Source of the DNA: Fuerstiella sp.
GTDB taxonomy: Bacteria > Planctomycetota > Planctomycetia > Planctomycetales > Planctomycetaceae
Assembly (NCBI GenBank): GCA_022447225.1
Contig: JAKVAZ010000001.1
Coordinates: 465,824 to 529,823 of the forward strand
DNA: 64,000 nt
Reading direction: 5' to 3'
In this document: positions 10,489 through 18,634 of the stretch, one piece after another
How the letters are laid out: every line of letters begins with the position of its first letter
Position numbering within the stretch: position 1 is the first letter of the stretch
Program-made: the position numbers and the translations under genes
The notes under the pieces: generated by a model
Told to the model about the DNA's origin: nothing
Database searches by the model: none
What the model saw: only the letters and a program-made list of their open reading frames with translations

Positions 10489-10803
10489 CTAAAAAAAAGA
10501 CAGTAATTGCACGGCAAACGGCAGCAGCAGTGAGACGACGACTGCCAAAATCACAAGTTGTATCCAGAAATTTTTTGTTTGTTCTGTCGCGGGACGATCG
10601 CTATTGCCAAATTCACGTTCCACGAATGCTTCGTAATCAAAGGTATCGTCTTCCGTGTATCCGTCCTCAATGAACTCTTCGCAGGACTCCTGCCAGCCAC
10701 ACTCATTTGACGCTCCGCAGCGACGACAACGGTTCGCTTCTGCTGGCAACTCCTTACCGCAGTGTGGACAATTGAAAGAATCTGCAGGACAGAATCGGGA
10801 CAT
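10489..10803 (-). CDS. Small zinc-ribbon, tail-anchored membrane protein
   Basis: A 104-residue protein. The N-terminus has a CPHCGKEL...CRRCG zinc ribbon, then an acidic linker (residues 40-75) and a single C-terminal membrane segment (about 82-102). This is a planctomycete-type architecture without known function. It is convergent with the preceding metallo-hydrolase gene. The zinc ribbon and the hydrophobic tail together make it a likely real gene. Confidence 0.75.
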   Translation of the reverse strand: MSRFCPADSFNCPHCGKELPAEANRCRRCGASNECGWQESCEEFIEDGYTEDDTFDYEAFVEREFGNSDRPATEQTKNFWIQLVILAVVVSLLLPFAVQLLSFF

Positions 10804-11402
10804 TCTCAGGCAATTCCTGGATCAGAAATCTAATACGTTATTCTGATGATCCGCAGCAAATCAATCCACAACACCGGGTAGTTGGGCCGTGCTGACAGGC
10901 AGCGGTTCTCGCGAACTCCAGGATCGTCACTCTAATGGCCAGTGAAATCCGCGGCAACAATCACACCACCGGGGCCGAAAGACTCATATCAGGATCAGGA
11001 AATGCCACGGCAAATGGCAAGATCGCCGACACATCGGCTGTTCGTCTCGCAGGCACAGACAACCGCAGTGTCCCGAATAAGAGTTTAAAAGGTCTGTGGA
11101 ATTCATCTGGTGTGGACAGTCCCAACAATGCCATCATGATTTATTTTCCAACTGTTCCTGTCGGGAACCGCCGCCCACCCCGGCTGTCTTTCCGTCTACA
11201 GAGCTATGGCGTATGTGTGTGACCCTGTAGAAGCAGCGGTCGGTCTGACATGCCATTGGCAGCTTGCTGGTCACGTACTTCGGTCCGGCGGTTACCTGTT
11301 GGTGATGGCGGGTAGCAGGACCGCAAATGTCAAGAACTTTGCTTCGGTCGCGATTATCATGGTCGTGCACATGACTGGTGAGACATAAGAGACGTTGTCA
11401 CT
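10804..11402. other. Gap upstream of the decayed DUF1501 gene
   Basis: About 600 bases with no reading frame I can match to a family on either strand. It may hold more decayed parts of the DUF1501 gene that follows, but I could not align any. Confidence 0.35.
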
Positions 11403-11919
11403 GTGTGGGAAATAAATCAGTATCCGACCCACGACTTCGGTCATATGTGTCTGTTGCTGAGACGGGTTTCCAAGCGGGGAGTTGGATTGTTTCATTCGTC
11501 TCGCAGCTGCAAACGCGATCAGCATGGAGGATTCAAGGTGGAGTATGAACCTAACGTCCTCACGGTTGACATTTTTGTTGCCGGTTTGCTGAAGGATTTG
11601 AAACGCCGCGGTCTACCCGTTGATACACTGGTCTTTTGGGCCAGGGAGCCTGACAGAAATTCGGTCGAGGAAAGCAGGGAAGGACGAGCCATCAATTTTA
11701 TGGCGAGACCCTCTGGATGGCTGGTGGCGACGTCAAAGGCGGTGTGACCAATAGTCCCGCGGACGAAATCGGTGTTTTTGCAGTGAAAACAAAATGATGC
11801 CCTGTGGTCTGCACGTTGTCATTCTGGGTCACTGGGGATTGGATCATGAACCGTTGACCAGCTAATATGACGTAGTGGATTTTGATGGTGAAGTTGTTCA
11901 CGGTGTTCTGGTCTGGTGC
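11403..11919 (+). pseudogene. Decayed DUF1501 gene (C-terminal part)
   Basis: A recognisable but broken remnant of the C-terminal half of a DUF1501 (sulfatase-like, planctomycete) protein. Frame 1 reads THDFGHMCLLLRRVSKRGVG, then VAGLLKDLKRRGLPVDTLVFWA, which matches the LARRLVERGVRF and LLDDTLVFWGGEFGRTP blocks of the family. The homology then shifts frame near 11700 to LWMAGGDVKGGVTNSPADEIG, and shifts again to GLDHEPLTS near 11836. It then meets a TAA stop at 11863 and resumes as DFDGEVVHGVL. Two frameshifts and a stop show that the gene is dead. The N-terminal half was not found. Confidence 0.8.
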
Positions 11920-12171
11920 TCCGGACGTATCGCGATTGGTGCTCTGCACAAATTCTTCGATAGAACCGTTCGGACAGAATTACGGAAGCGCTGAATCCCG
12001 AATTCCAACCAGGGTACGCCGACACGACGGCCGTCTCCTGCATTCATGTTTTCGATTGGGTACTCGGCGATGAAACATAATATTCCGATGTGCCTTTCCC
12101 CGTCCTGTTTGCGACGTGGTTTGGCTTCCCGCCGTCTGTTGTCAGACGAGGTGACGGAAATTCTTTGTGCA

Positions 12172-13272
12172 ATGAACATCAGATCCTGTGTTGTTGGCTG
12201 GTGGGCGTTTCTTGTTGTCGCGATCATTTGTCAGTCCACCCAGGCACAACAAAATCCACATGGTCAGTTACCCGTGGGCAGATCTTCTGAACCGTATTTG
12301 TTTCTGCTTCGGGATCCGCTGGTCCATGTGCAGCTTGCACTGACCACGGACCAAAAATCGCGGTTGCAGACCATCAATGATCAGTTGGATGATTCACTGT
12401 GGCCCATGCGAAACCAGCCGCTGCAGCAGGTCAAAGCAAAGGCGCGAGTTTTAAAAACAAAGACCATGCAGCAGTTACAAAGAGTTTTGCGTCGCGATCA
12501 GATTCGGCGTCTGGATGAAATCGAAATGCGAATACTCGGGATGAGAGCGTTTTTACGTCCCGAGATTGTTCAGATGTTTGAAGTGAATCAGGAACAACAG
12601 GATTCCATCCGTGCAATCTTTTCGGAAACTCGTGAATCGGTGAAACAGTTGAGACTGAAATCACTGCAGGACAGCCTGAATCAGCATATTGAGGATGCTG
12701 TCCTGCAGTTGCGGATCTCGGAACAAATGAAAGTGCTTGCCGTTTTGAACGACCAGCAACGACAGAAATGGGAGACGTCACTGGGGTTACCCGTGGATTT
12801 GCGAAAGATCGGGCGAGTGAAATTTCGGGCGCCTGAATTTTTGGGACAGGGGGAGTGGCTCAACTCTCCTCCTTTGACCCGCCAGAAGCTTTCCGGAAAA
12901 GTCGTCGCCGTGTTTTTTTACGCCTATGGCTGAGTGAACTGCCATCGGAATTACCCTTGGTACAAGGGTTGGCAGAACACGTTTCAGCAGCAGGGTTTTA
13001 CGGCCCTGGGAATTCACACTCCTGAATCAACCGAAGAAAAGGATCTCGAATCTGTTCGGCAGCGGGCTGCCGAACAGCAATTGGACTTTCCGATTCTGGT
13101 TGACAATCAAAAACAGAACTGGGACGCCTGGGGGAACTCGATGTGGCCCAGCACCTATTTGATTGATAAACAGGGGTACGTGCGCTACTGGTGGTACGGG
13201 GAACTGAACTACCGGCAACAGGGTGTCCAAAAAATTTTGCGTCAGCGAATTGAGGAACTGCTGAGCGAATAA
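12172..13272 (+). CDS. Candidate selenoprotein: secreted thioredoxin-like (TlpA/redoxin) protein with UVNC motif
   Basis: The frame runs from ATG 12172 to TAA at 13270-13272 (366 residues) if the UGA at 12931-12933 is read as selenocysteine 254. Residues 1-25 are a signal peptide. About 30-215 is a helical region with LTTDQKSRLQ and LNDQQRQKWE repeats resembling Spy/LTXXQ periplasmic proteins. From about 235 a thioredoxin fold begins (GKVVAVFFYAYG), then U254-V-N-C257, NYPWYKGWQ, the FPILVDN strand and the WPSTYLIDKQGYVRYWWYG block around the cis-proline. UGA thus replaces the first cysteine of the redox motif. A hairpin of SECIS type lies 6-42 bases downstream. It would act as an exported thiol-disulfide oxidoreductase. 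The alternative is a nonsense mutation; the intact, conserved downstream frame and the hairpin argue against it. Confidence 0.8.
12939..12975 (+). promoter_or_regulatory. Bacterial SECIS-like hairpin
   Basis: Immediately after the in-frame UGA (12931-12933) the mRNA can fold as follows. The outer stem CTGCCA (12939-12944) pairs with TGGCAG (12970-12975). An internal loop follows, then the inner stem CCCTT (12954-12958) pairs with AAGGG (12964-12968). The apical loop is GGTAC (12959-12963). The loop starts 25 bases after the UGA and begins with G, as expected for the SelB-binding bSECIS, which has a conserved G in the first loop positions and a short set distance from the UGA. All pairs are Watson-Crick. 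Confidence 0.72.
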
Positions 13273-13801
13273 GCACGCAATGGCTGCGACGACCTGAAGC
13301 TTCGGTTATGTTCGTTTTTGTATCGGTAACCGTTGTGATTCCGGATCATACGACACTTGGCCCTCGGAAAAGTTCAGAGGTGTTTGCGGTGCCGTTTCAG
13401 CACGTGATGTATCCCGCAGGTTTGTTATACAGGTTGGGGTGGTCGCTTCTTTGGCAGCCACGTCGTTGCGCTGGTCACCCTTCAGATGGCCTTTCCGCCC
13501 GTACCTGTTGAACTGTTCGCAGCGGTCATTGCGGAAATAAATCTGACTTCGATGCTGTCGCAGGTCATATGACAGCGGTGGAATCTATAACGTGTGCCTG
13601 GTGAAAATGTCGGCAATGCGTCCACTGAGCCGGCACAACTGGCGAAGTTCGACTCCTGGAAGTCGCGCAGGATTGTTCTGTTCCCGCTGGAATCAGAGGT
13701 ACCTGCAACGATACGATCGTTGATCAGAAAACACCTCTATTGCCATCTGTCGAATCATGCCTCTGGATAATCGGCGTGACAAAGAAACTGGAGCTGTGGT
13801 C
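13273..13801. other. Intergenic gap
   Basis: About 530 bases after the selenoprotein gene. No reading frame here matches a family, and I see no RNA gene or strong hairpin. It should contain the promoter of the cyclase gene. Confidence 0.35.
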
Positions 13802-14869
13802 ATGATTAAACAATATCGTTCCGTTGTTTTGCTGATGTTGGGCGTTGTGTTGGGTGTTCTGCTGACACAAATCGGACCGCAGTTGCTAAAGACGTCTTTG
13901 GCGAACACCGCCACCGGGCAGGACGACACTTTACTCGCGGCTGCGACCCTCGAATCGACGCGGGAATACACCGGCAGTGAGACTCCCATCGGAAAAAAAT
14001 GGTGGCCGTCGAAATGGGGTGCGAACGATCAGCGGGGTGCTGCCAATCTGATGACGGCAGAAAAAGTTCTCGAAGCTCAACAACTGATTAACACCGGAAA
14101 GGTTTACCAGCTGGGACGTGTGTATGAGCGTGACATGCCCACGTTTCCGATGCGTACTTTTCGACTCACGATCCCCGCGTTCCGGGCGGCACCACGCGGC
14201 CCCAATATGCAGGTGGGACGTGATGAATTTTTTGTTGGCGAAATCGGACAAATGGGTACGCAACTGGACGGCATGGGGCACGTCGGTGTGCGTTTGCCGG
14301 ACGGTGACACGTGGTACAACGGCCACAAATCGACCGATATCGAAAGCGCCTACGGTTTGAAAAAACTGGGCATCGAAAACGTGGGAGTTTTCTTCACCCG
14401 TGCGGTGCTTGCGGATGTTGTGTCCTATCGAAATGTGGATCGGCTGCCGGTTGGTTATGAGATTTCCCTGGACGAGCTGCAGGGAACGCTTGAGCAGCAA
14501 CAGACGACGATTGGTGCCGGTGATGTGGTCCTGATCCGCACCGGACATTCCAAGGCATGGATCACAGAGAACGAAGTGTATAACTCAGGACAGCCCGGGA
14601 TCGGGATGGAGGCGGCTCAGTGGCTTGTGGAGCAAAACATTACCATGGTGGGGGCTGACAACTGGGGTATTGAGGTCGATCCGCCACCCAGCGGCAGAGC
14701 CATTGAAGTCCATCAGCACATGATCACAAGAAACGGCATCTACTTTCTTGAGAACCTTGATCTGGAGGAGCTTGCCGCTGACAAAGTTTACGAATCCGCC
14801 TTTGTGTTCGCTCCGCTGCGGTTGAAAGGAGCCACCGGATCGCCCGGAAATCCGATCGCCGTGCGTTAA
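13802..14869 (+). CDS. Membrane-anchored or secreted cyclase family protein (PF04199)
   Basis: About 355 residues. It opens with an N-terminal hydrophobic segment (about 7-25) that is a signal peptide or anchor. The rest is a cyclase/kynurenine formamidase-like domain. The metal-site region reads QMGTQLDGMGHVG, the variant in which the usual HxGTHxDxxxH histidines are partly replaced; it is common in one branch of the family. Downstream are VVLIRTGHSKAW, GIGMEAAQWL and EVHQHMITRNGIYFLENLDL, all usual blocks. The family hydrolyses N-formylkynurenine or cyclic amides and esters; the substrate here is unknown. ATG 13802 is preferred over 13757 because GGAG precedes it and the signal peptide then starts near residue 1. 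Confidence 0.82.
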   Translation: MIKQYRSVVLLMLGVVLGVLLTQIGPQLLKTSLANTATGQDDTLLAAATLESTREYTGSETPIGKKWWPSKWGANDQRGAANLMTAEKVLEAQQLINTGKVYQLGRVYERDMPTFPMRTFRLTIPAFRAAPRGPNMQVGRDEFFVGEIGQMGTQLDGMGHVGVRLPDGDTWYNGHKSTDIESAYGLKKLGIENVGVFFTRAVLADVVSYRNVDRLPVGYEISLDELQGTLEQQQTTIGAGDVVLIRTGHSKAWITENEVYNSGQPGIGMEAAQWLVEQNITMVGADNWGIEVDPPPSGRAIEVHQHMITRNGIYFLENLDLEELAADKVYESAFVFAPLRLKGATGSPGNPIAVR

Positions 14870-15130
14870 AACCCGGGGGACTTCCCGGTGTCCGCCTCCG
14901 TGTCATATTCGGATTCCATCATTCGTGTCAACTCGTGTGTCGGTGTGAGGAAAACACAGCTAAAAGTGCCGGAAAGGGATTCCTCGGAGCGTTACATTGA
15001 TCTCGGAAGGATTCGTCACCGGCATTCCTGCGCGTCGATTCCTGTTTCAACTGGATCCGTCACGGTTTACATAAAAAACACGACCATGACAAAAGTTATC
15101 AGTGCAGGAAGGAGGGACGGGATCCGGTGA

Positions 15131-16042
15131 TCATCCGGAGTATCGTTGTTCAGGAAAATCCCCACGATAACGCTTTAGCAGTGCCGATTCGTCGGCCGGA
15201 ACAACATACAGCCTGCCACGAATCGTTTTTGTTTGGTCAGGTTTCAGGCCTCCGATGCGAAAATCATTATGCAGGCAGGTGATCACTCCCTGGAAGATTT
15301 CCTGATAAGGTTCCCAGGCGACCGCAAGAATCATGTTTTCATCGGCTGAATAACACCCTGTCAGGCCACTTGTCGGCACATGATGGCTGAGAGGCCGGGG
15401 ATTTACGTCGTTTCGATCAACGTGAGCCGGAACATAGACCTGGCCGGGAACGTAACGAGCCTGCACAGCCCACGGTTCGGTCGGCATCCGCATCAGCTTT
15501 CCGTCCAGAATCAGAAAACACTTTCGCAGATAAGGCGGAGACACTTCTCGTGCAGCCGCCGGATCTGATCCGGTGAATCCATCCACCCGCATGCACGGCT
15601 GAGCCCAGTGCGCCTGTGATTCCGTCTGCGTGGGGTTGGTGGCCGTCACCACAAATGTGACCTCGTCGATCCCGGCCTGTATCAGGTGATGCACAATCAC
15701 ACCGTCACTGAGCCGGTCTTCGATTTCAAGGCGTTTTTCGTCTGCTGACGCCGATACCAGTCGGCTTTGGTGTGGTATGACGGTTTTGTTCCAGTCGCGG
15801 TCCGTTGAACCCGGCCGACAGTAAGCTTCCAGATAAAGCGTGCGCACAGGTCCGCCGGGAATCGCGGCTCCTTTGACTTCCAGATAACTGTCTGCCCAGG
15901 AAATCGTCAGTCCGGACGGATTCGCCCTGTTGTGGGATGATCCGGACACCGGTGCCTGGCCGGTCATGAAAGTTGTCACGGGACGTTGTACGGACACTGT
16001 GTTCTCCTGCGAAATCGGGCTACCGAGTCCGGATGCTGCCAC
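15131..16042 (-). CDS. Conserved hypothetical protein
   Basis: A 303-residue protein that I do not assign to a named family. It is beta-rich, with no membrane segments and no obvious signal peptide. A C-terminal motif, RIGGLKPDQTKTIRGRLYVVPAD, resembles the end of beta-sandwich domains found in planctomycete secreted proteins, and the middle (VTFVVTATNP, WAQPCMRVDG) also suggests a sandwich. The GTG start at 16042 is the longest option; an ATG about 25 codons in (before TGQAPVSG) is possible. It stands alone between two large gaps. Real gene likely, function unknown. Confidence 0.62.
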   Translation of the reverse strand: MAASGLGSPISQENTVSVQRPVTTFMTGQAPVSGSSHNRANPSGLTISWADSYLEVKGAAIPGGPVRTLYLEAYCRPGSTDRDWNKTVIPHQSRLVSASADEKRLEIEDRLSDGVIVHHLIQAGIDEVTFVVTATNPTQTESQAHWAQPCMRVDGFTGSDPAAAREVSPPYLRKCFLILDGKLMRMPTEPWAVQARYVPGQVYVPAHVDRNDVNPRPLSHHVPTSGLTGCYSADENMILAVAWEPYQEIFQGVITCLHNDFRIGGLKPDQTKTIRGRLYVVPADESALLKRYRGDFPEQRYSG

Positions 16043-16576
16043 AGAGAGGAATCACGGTGAAGAAATATGTCGAAGATTCACGACCTGTGATCAGGACCGG
16101 TGAGCACGGGACATGCTGTCCAAACCATGCTGTTGGTGTACTGCTGAACACATTTGTGACAGATTGTGAGACACTTTGCATAGTCATTTCGTTTCATCAG
16201 ACGCACGGGCATCTACTGATGCTGTTGCATGACTGGATTCAAGATGACGTGGATCGGCACTGCGGATTTGCCGCAGCCTGGAGTGCTGAAGTGTGTGTAT
16301 GGTATCATCACTCTGTGTGACATTCATGGTGACACAACACTGGCCGAAGTGTTGTGAGACTGGTGAACCTGTGGTCAGGGACGACTCCTGGTCCGGCTGC
16401 GGTGATGGATGTGAACAATGTCGTTCGACTTCGTTGCCGGCTGAGTATTTTCGATTTGGCACCGTTGACAGAAGCTGAGGTAACGGAGTGATGTCCGGTG
16501 CCGGTGGTGCGGGATTTCGATACGGTGTTGTGTTGACGTTATATTTCTTCAAACGATGTCCTTAATGGTGCATTCA
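16043..16576. other. Intergenic gap
   Basis: About 530 bases between a leftward and a rightward gene, so it should hold two promoters. I found no convincing reading frame, RNA or decayed gene. Confidence 0.35.
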
Positions 16577-17527
16577 ATGCCGGATATTCGAACAGTAGGT
16601 GTTTGTGGTCTGGGACAAATGGGAGCTGCCGTTGCGGTTTCTTTTAAGCGTGCCGGATACCGGGTTCTTGCCTGGAACCATCATCCCGGTCGGCTGGAAT
16701 CGCTGCAGGAGACAACCACAAAGCTGGACACCTGGATGGATCAGCACGGTGCACCTGCATCCGGGACCGACGGTGTGATCGAAGCCCACGCCGATACCGC
16801 CGCTTTGGATAAAGAAGCGGACGTGATTCTGGACTGCATTGCTGAAGACATGGAACTGAAAATTTCGCTGTTTCGGCGTTTTCCGGCGGCCCGGGACCGC
16901 GATGCTGTGTTCATTACCACCACCAGTGGTTTGAGTATCACTGATATGGGCAGAAGCAGTGGTTGCGGCCACGTACTGGCCGGAACGCACTTCTGGAACC
17001 CGCCGCATTTGATGCCACTGGTGGAAGTGATTCGGGGAGGCGATACTCCGGACTGGGTGATGGACAGCGTTTGTGAACTGGTGACTTCCATCGGCAAGAG
17101 ACCCGTGCGTGTCAACCGGGATGTGCCGGGGTTTATTGGCAATCGTCTGTTGCATGCTCTGTGGCGCGAAGCCATCAGTCTGGTCGATCGCGAAATTGCC
17201 ACGCCGGAAGACATTGATCTGGTGGCTCGACTCACCTTCGGTTTAAGACTGCCGGTGATGGGTCCTCTGGAAAACATGGACCTGGTGGGACTGGATCTGA
17301 TTGAACGCATTCACCAGTACCTGCTGGACGACATCGCAGACAACCATGGACCGTCTGAACTTTTGACTAAAAACGTGCAGGAACAACGTTTGGGAATGAA
17401 GACCGGACAGGGATTTTACGACTGGAACGCCCGCAGCGGCGACGAACTGATTGAACGTCGGGATCAACAGATTGTTCGGCAGCTTGAGTATCTCCAGGAA
17501 ATTGAACAGCAGGAGAAGAAATCATGA
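16577..17527 (+). CDS. 3-hydroxyacyl-CoA dehydrogenase family protein
   Basis: About 316 residues. An N-terminal Rossmann fold (VGVCGLGQMGAAVAVSFKRAG, residues 6-26) binds NAD. It is followed by the HAD catalytic region, with GTHFWNPPHLMPLVEVIRG holding the active-site histidine and the E of the His-Glu pair. The C-terminal helical domain has NRDVPGFIGNRLLHALWREA and LGMKTGQGFYDW. It therefore oxidises a 3-hydroxyacyl-CoA or a related hydroxy acid such as L-gulonate or carnitine. ATG 16577 gives the usual short N-terminus; 16556 is an alternative. It overlaps the next gene by four bases (ATGA), so the two are translationally coupled. Confidence 0.88.
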   Translation: MPDIRTVGVCGLGQMGAAVAVSFKRAGYRVLAWNHHPGRLESLQETTTKLDTWMDQHGAPASGTDGVIEAHADTAALDKEADVILDCIAEDMELKISLFRRFPAARDRDAVFITTTSGLSITDMGRSSGCGHVLAGTHFWNPPHLMPLVEVIRGGDTPDWVMDSVCELVTSIGKRPVRVNRDVPGFIGNRLLHALWREAISLVDREIATPEDIDLVARLTFGLRLPVMGPLENMDLVGLDLIERIHQYLLDDIADNHGPSELLTKNVQEQRLGMKTGQGFYDWNARSGDELIERRDQQIVRQLEYLQEIEQQEKKS

Positions 17528-18471
17528 AGCCGATTGTGTTTATTCCTGAACCGATTGCTGAGTGCGGTCTGGATCTGCTGAAGTCGGATTATGACTGTGT
17601 GGCTCCGTGGCAGAACGGTACGGAAGCCGATCGGAAAGTTCTGTATGACGCCGACGCGGTGATCGTGCGACTGTTTAGTGTCGGTCAGCAGGACTTCGAA
17701 CAATGTCGGCGGTTGAAGGTGGTGGCCAAGCACGGTGTGGGTGTGGACAACATCGACGTCCAGGCGGCTGCGGAGGCCGGGATTTCGGTTGTCAGTACGC
17801 CCAGAGCCAATGCCAATGCGGTGGCGGAACACACCTTGACGTTGATGCTGGCTCTGGCACGAAATATTGCTCCGGCCGGGTCGGCCATTGCGCAGGATCG
17901 CTTCAGTGACCGAGGTCAGTATCAGGGAGTGGAACTGGAGGGCAGGACTCTGGGAGTCATCGGTCTGGGGAACGTGGGGCGTCGAGTGGCTCGGATGGCG
18001 GCCAATGGACTGGGTATGTCGGTGCTGGCTTACGACCCGTTTTTACCGGAAGGTGCTGAAACCGACCCGGCCGTGCTGGAACCGTCTTTGGAAGCCCTGT
18101 TGTCCGCGGCAGATTTCCTGACGCTGCACGTGTCGCTCACTCCGGAAACCAGGCACCTGATCAATGCAGAGTCGCTGCGGCTGATGAAACCTGACTGCCG
18201 CATTGTCAACACGTCGCGAGGCGCAGTGATCGACGAGATCGCTTTGGCCAGTGCTTTGTCGCAGGGGCATCCGGGCGGGGCCGCCCTGGATGTGTTTGAG
18301 GAAGAGCCCATACCGGCCGACCATCCACTGGTCAGCGCTCCGAACACTCTGCTGACTCCCCATATCGCCTCCTCGACCAAAGAATCCCTCGACCGTATGT
18401 CTCTGCAGGCGGCTCAGGGAGTGATCGACGTGCTGAATGGCAAAACACCGCAGTATCCGGTGAATTCATGA
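17524..18471 (+). CDS. D-2-hydroxyacid dehydrogenase (phosphoglycerate dehydrogenase-like)
   Basis: A 315-residue NAD-dependent 2-hydroxyacid dehydrogenase. The nucleotide-binding motif GVIGLGNVGRRVARMA (near 142-157), the substrate arginine in NTSRGAVIDE, the catalytic glutamate in DVFEEEPIP and the histidine in TPHIASST are all present. It lacks the ACT regulatory domain of many serine-pathway SerA enzymes, so a catabolic hydroxyacid role is equally possible. It starts inside the stop of the upstream HAD gene, so both likely act on one pathway. It ends within an inverted repeat. Confidence 0.88.
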   Translation: MKPIVFIPEPIAECGLDLLKSDYDCVAPWQNGTEADRKVLYDADAVIVRLFSVGQQDFEQCRRLKVVAKHGVGVDNIDVQAAAEAGISVVSTPRANANAVAEHTLTLMLALARNIAPAGSAIAQDRFSDRGQYQGVELEGRTLGVIGLGNVGRRVARMAANGLGMSVLAYDPFLPEGAETDPAVLEPSLEALLSAADFLTLHVSLTPETRHLINAESLRLMKPDCRIVNTSRGAVIDEIALASALSQGHPGGAALDVFEEEPIPADHPLVSAPNTLLTPHIASSTKESLDRMSLQAAQGVIDVLNGKTPQYPVNS

Positions 18472-18483
18472 TTCCATGAATTC
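18462..18483. repeat. Perfect inverted repeat overlapping a stop codon
   Basis: GAATTCATG (18462-18470) and its exact complement CATGAATTC (18475-18483) flank a four-base loop. The repeat contains the stop codon of the upstream dehydrogenase and two GAATTC sites. It could form a short 3'-end hairpin, but there is no T-run after it. Confidence 0.55.
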
Positions 18484-18634
18484 CCGGCCGGGATCGTTCA
18501 TTCTGCAGAGCACACCACAGCAACACTGAAACCGACTGACCTAAATTTGTGTAGTGTCGGCATGTGATGCGGGGCGCGGTCGAGAGTGATTTTGCCGATC
18601 AGGTTCAGCACGCTCCGGTACAGCGTCAGGCGTC

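Noticed and set aside
10935-11222. Possible 95-residue protein
   Set aside because: No ribosome-binding site, no recognisable motif, and it lies in the gap before a decayed gene.
12046-12171. Extension of the selenoprotein gene upstream of ATG 12172
   Set aside because: The added residues are basic and not signal-like, while the start at 12172 opens directly into a normal signal peptide.
12046-13272. Two separate genes split at 12933/12934
   Set aside because: The second half would begin at a GTG in the middle of a thioredoxin active site and lack a fold start; one frame through UGA explains both halves better.
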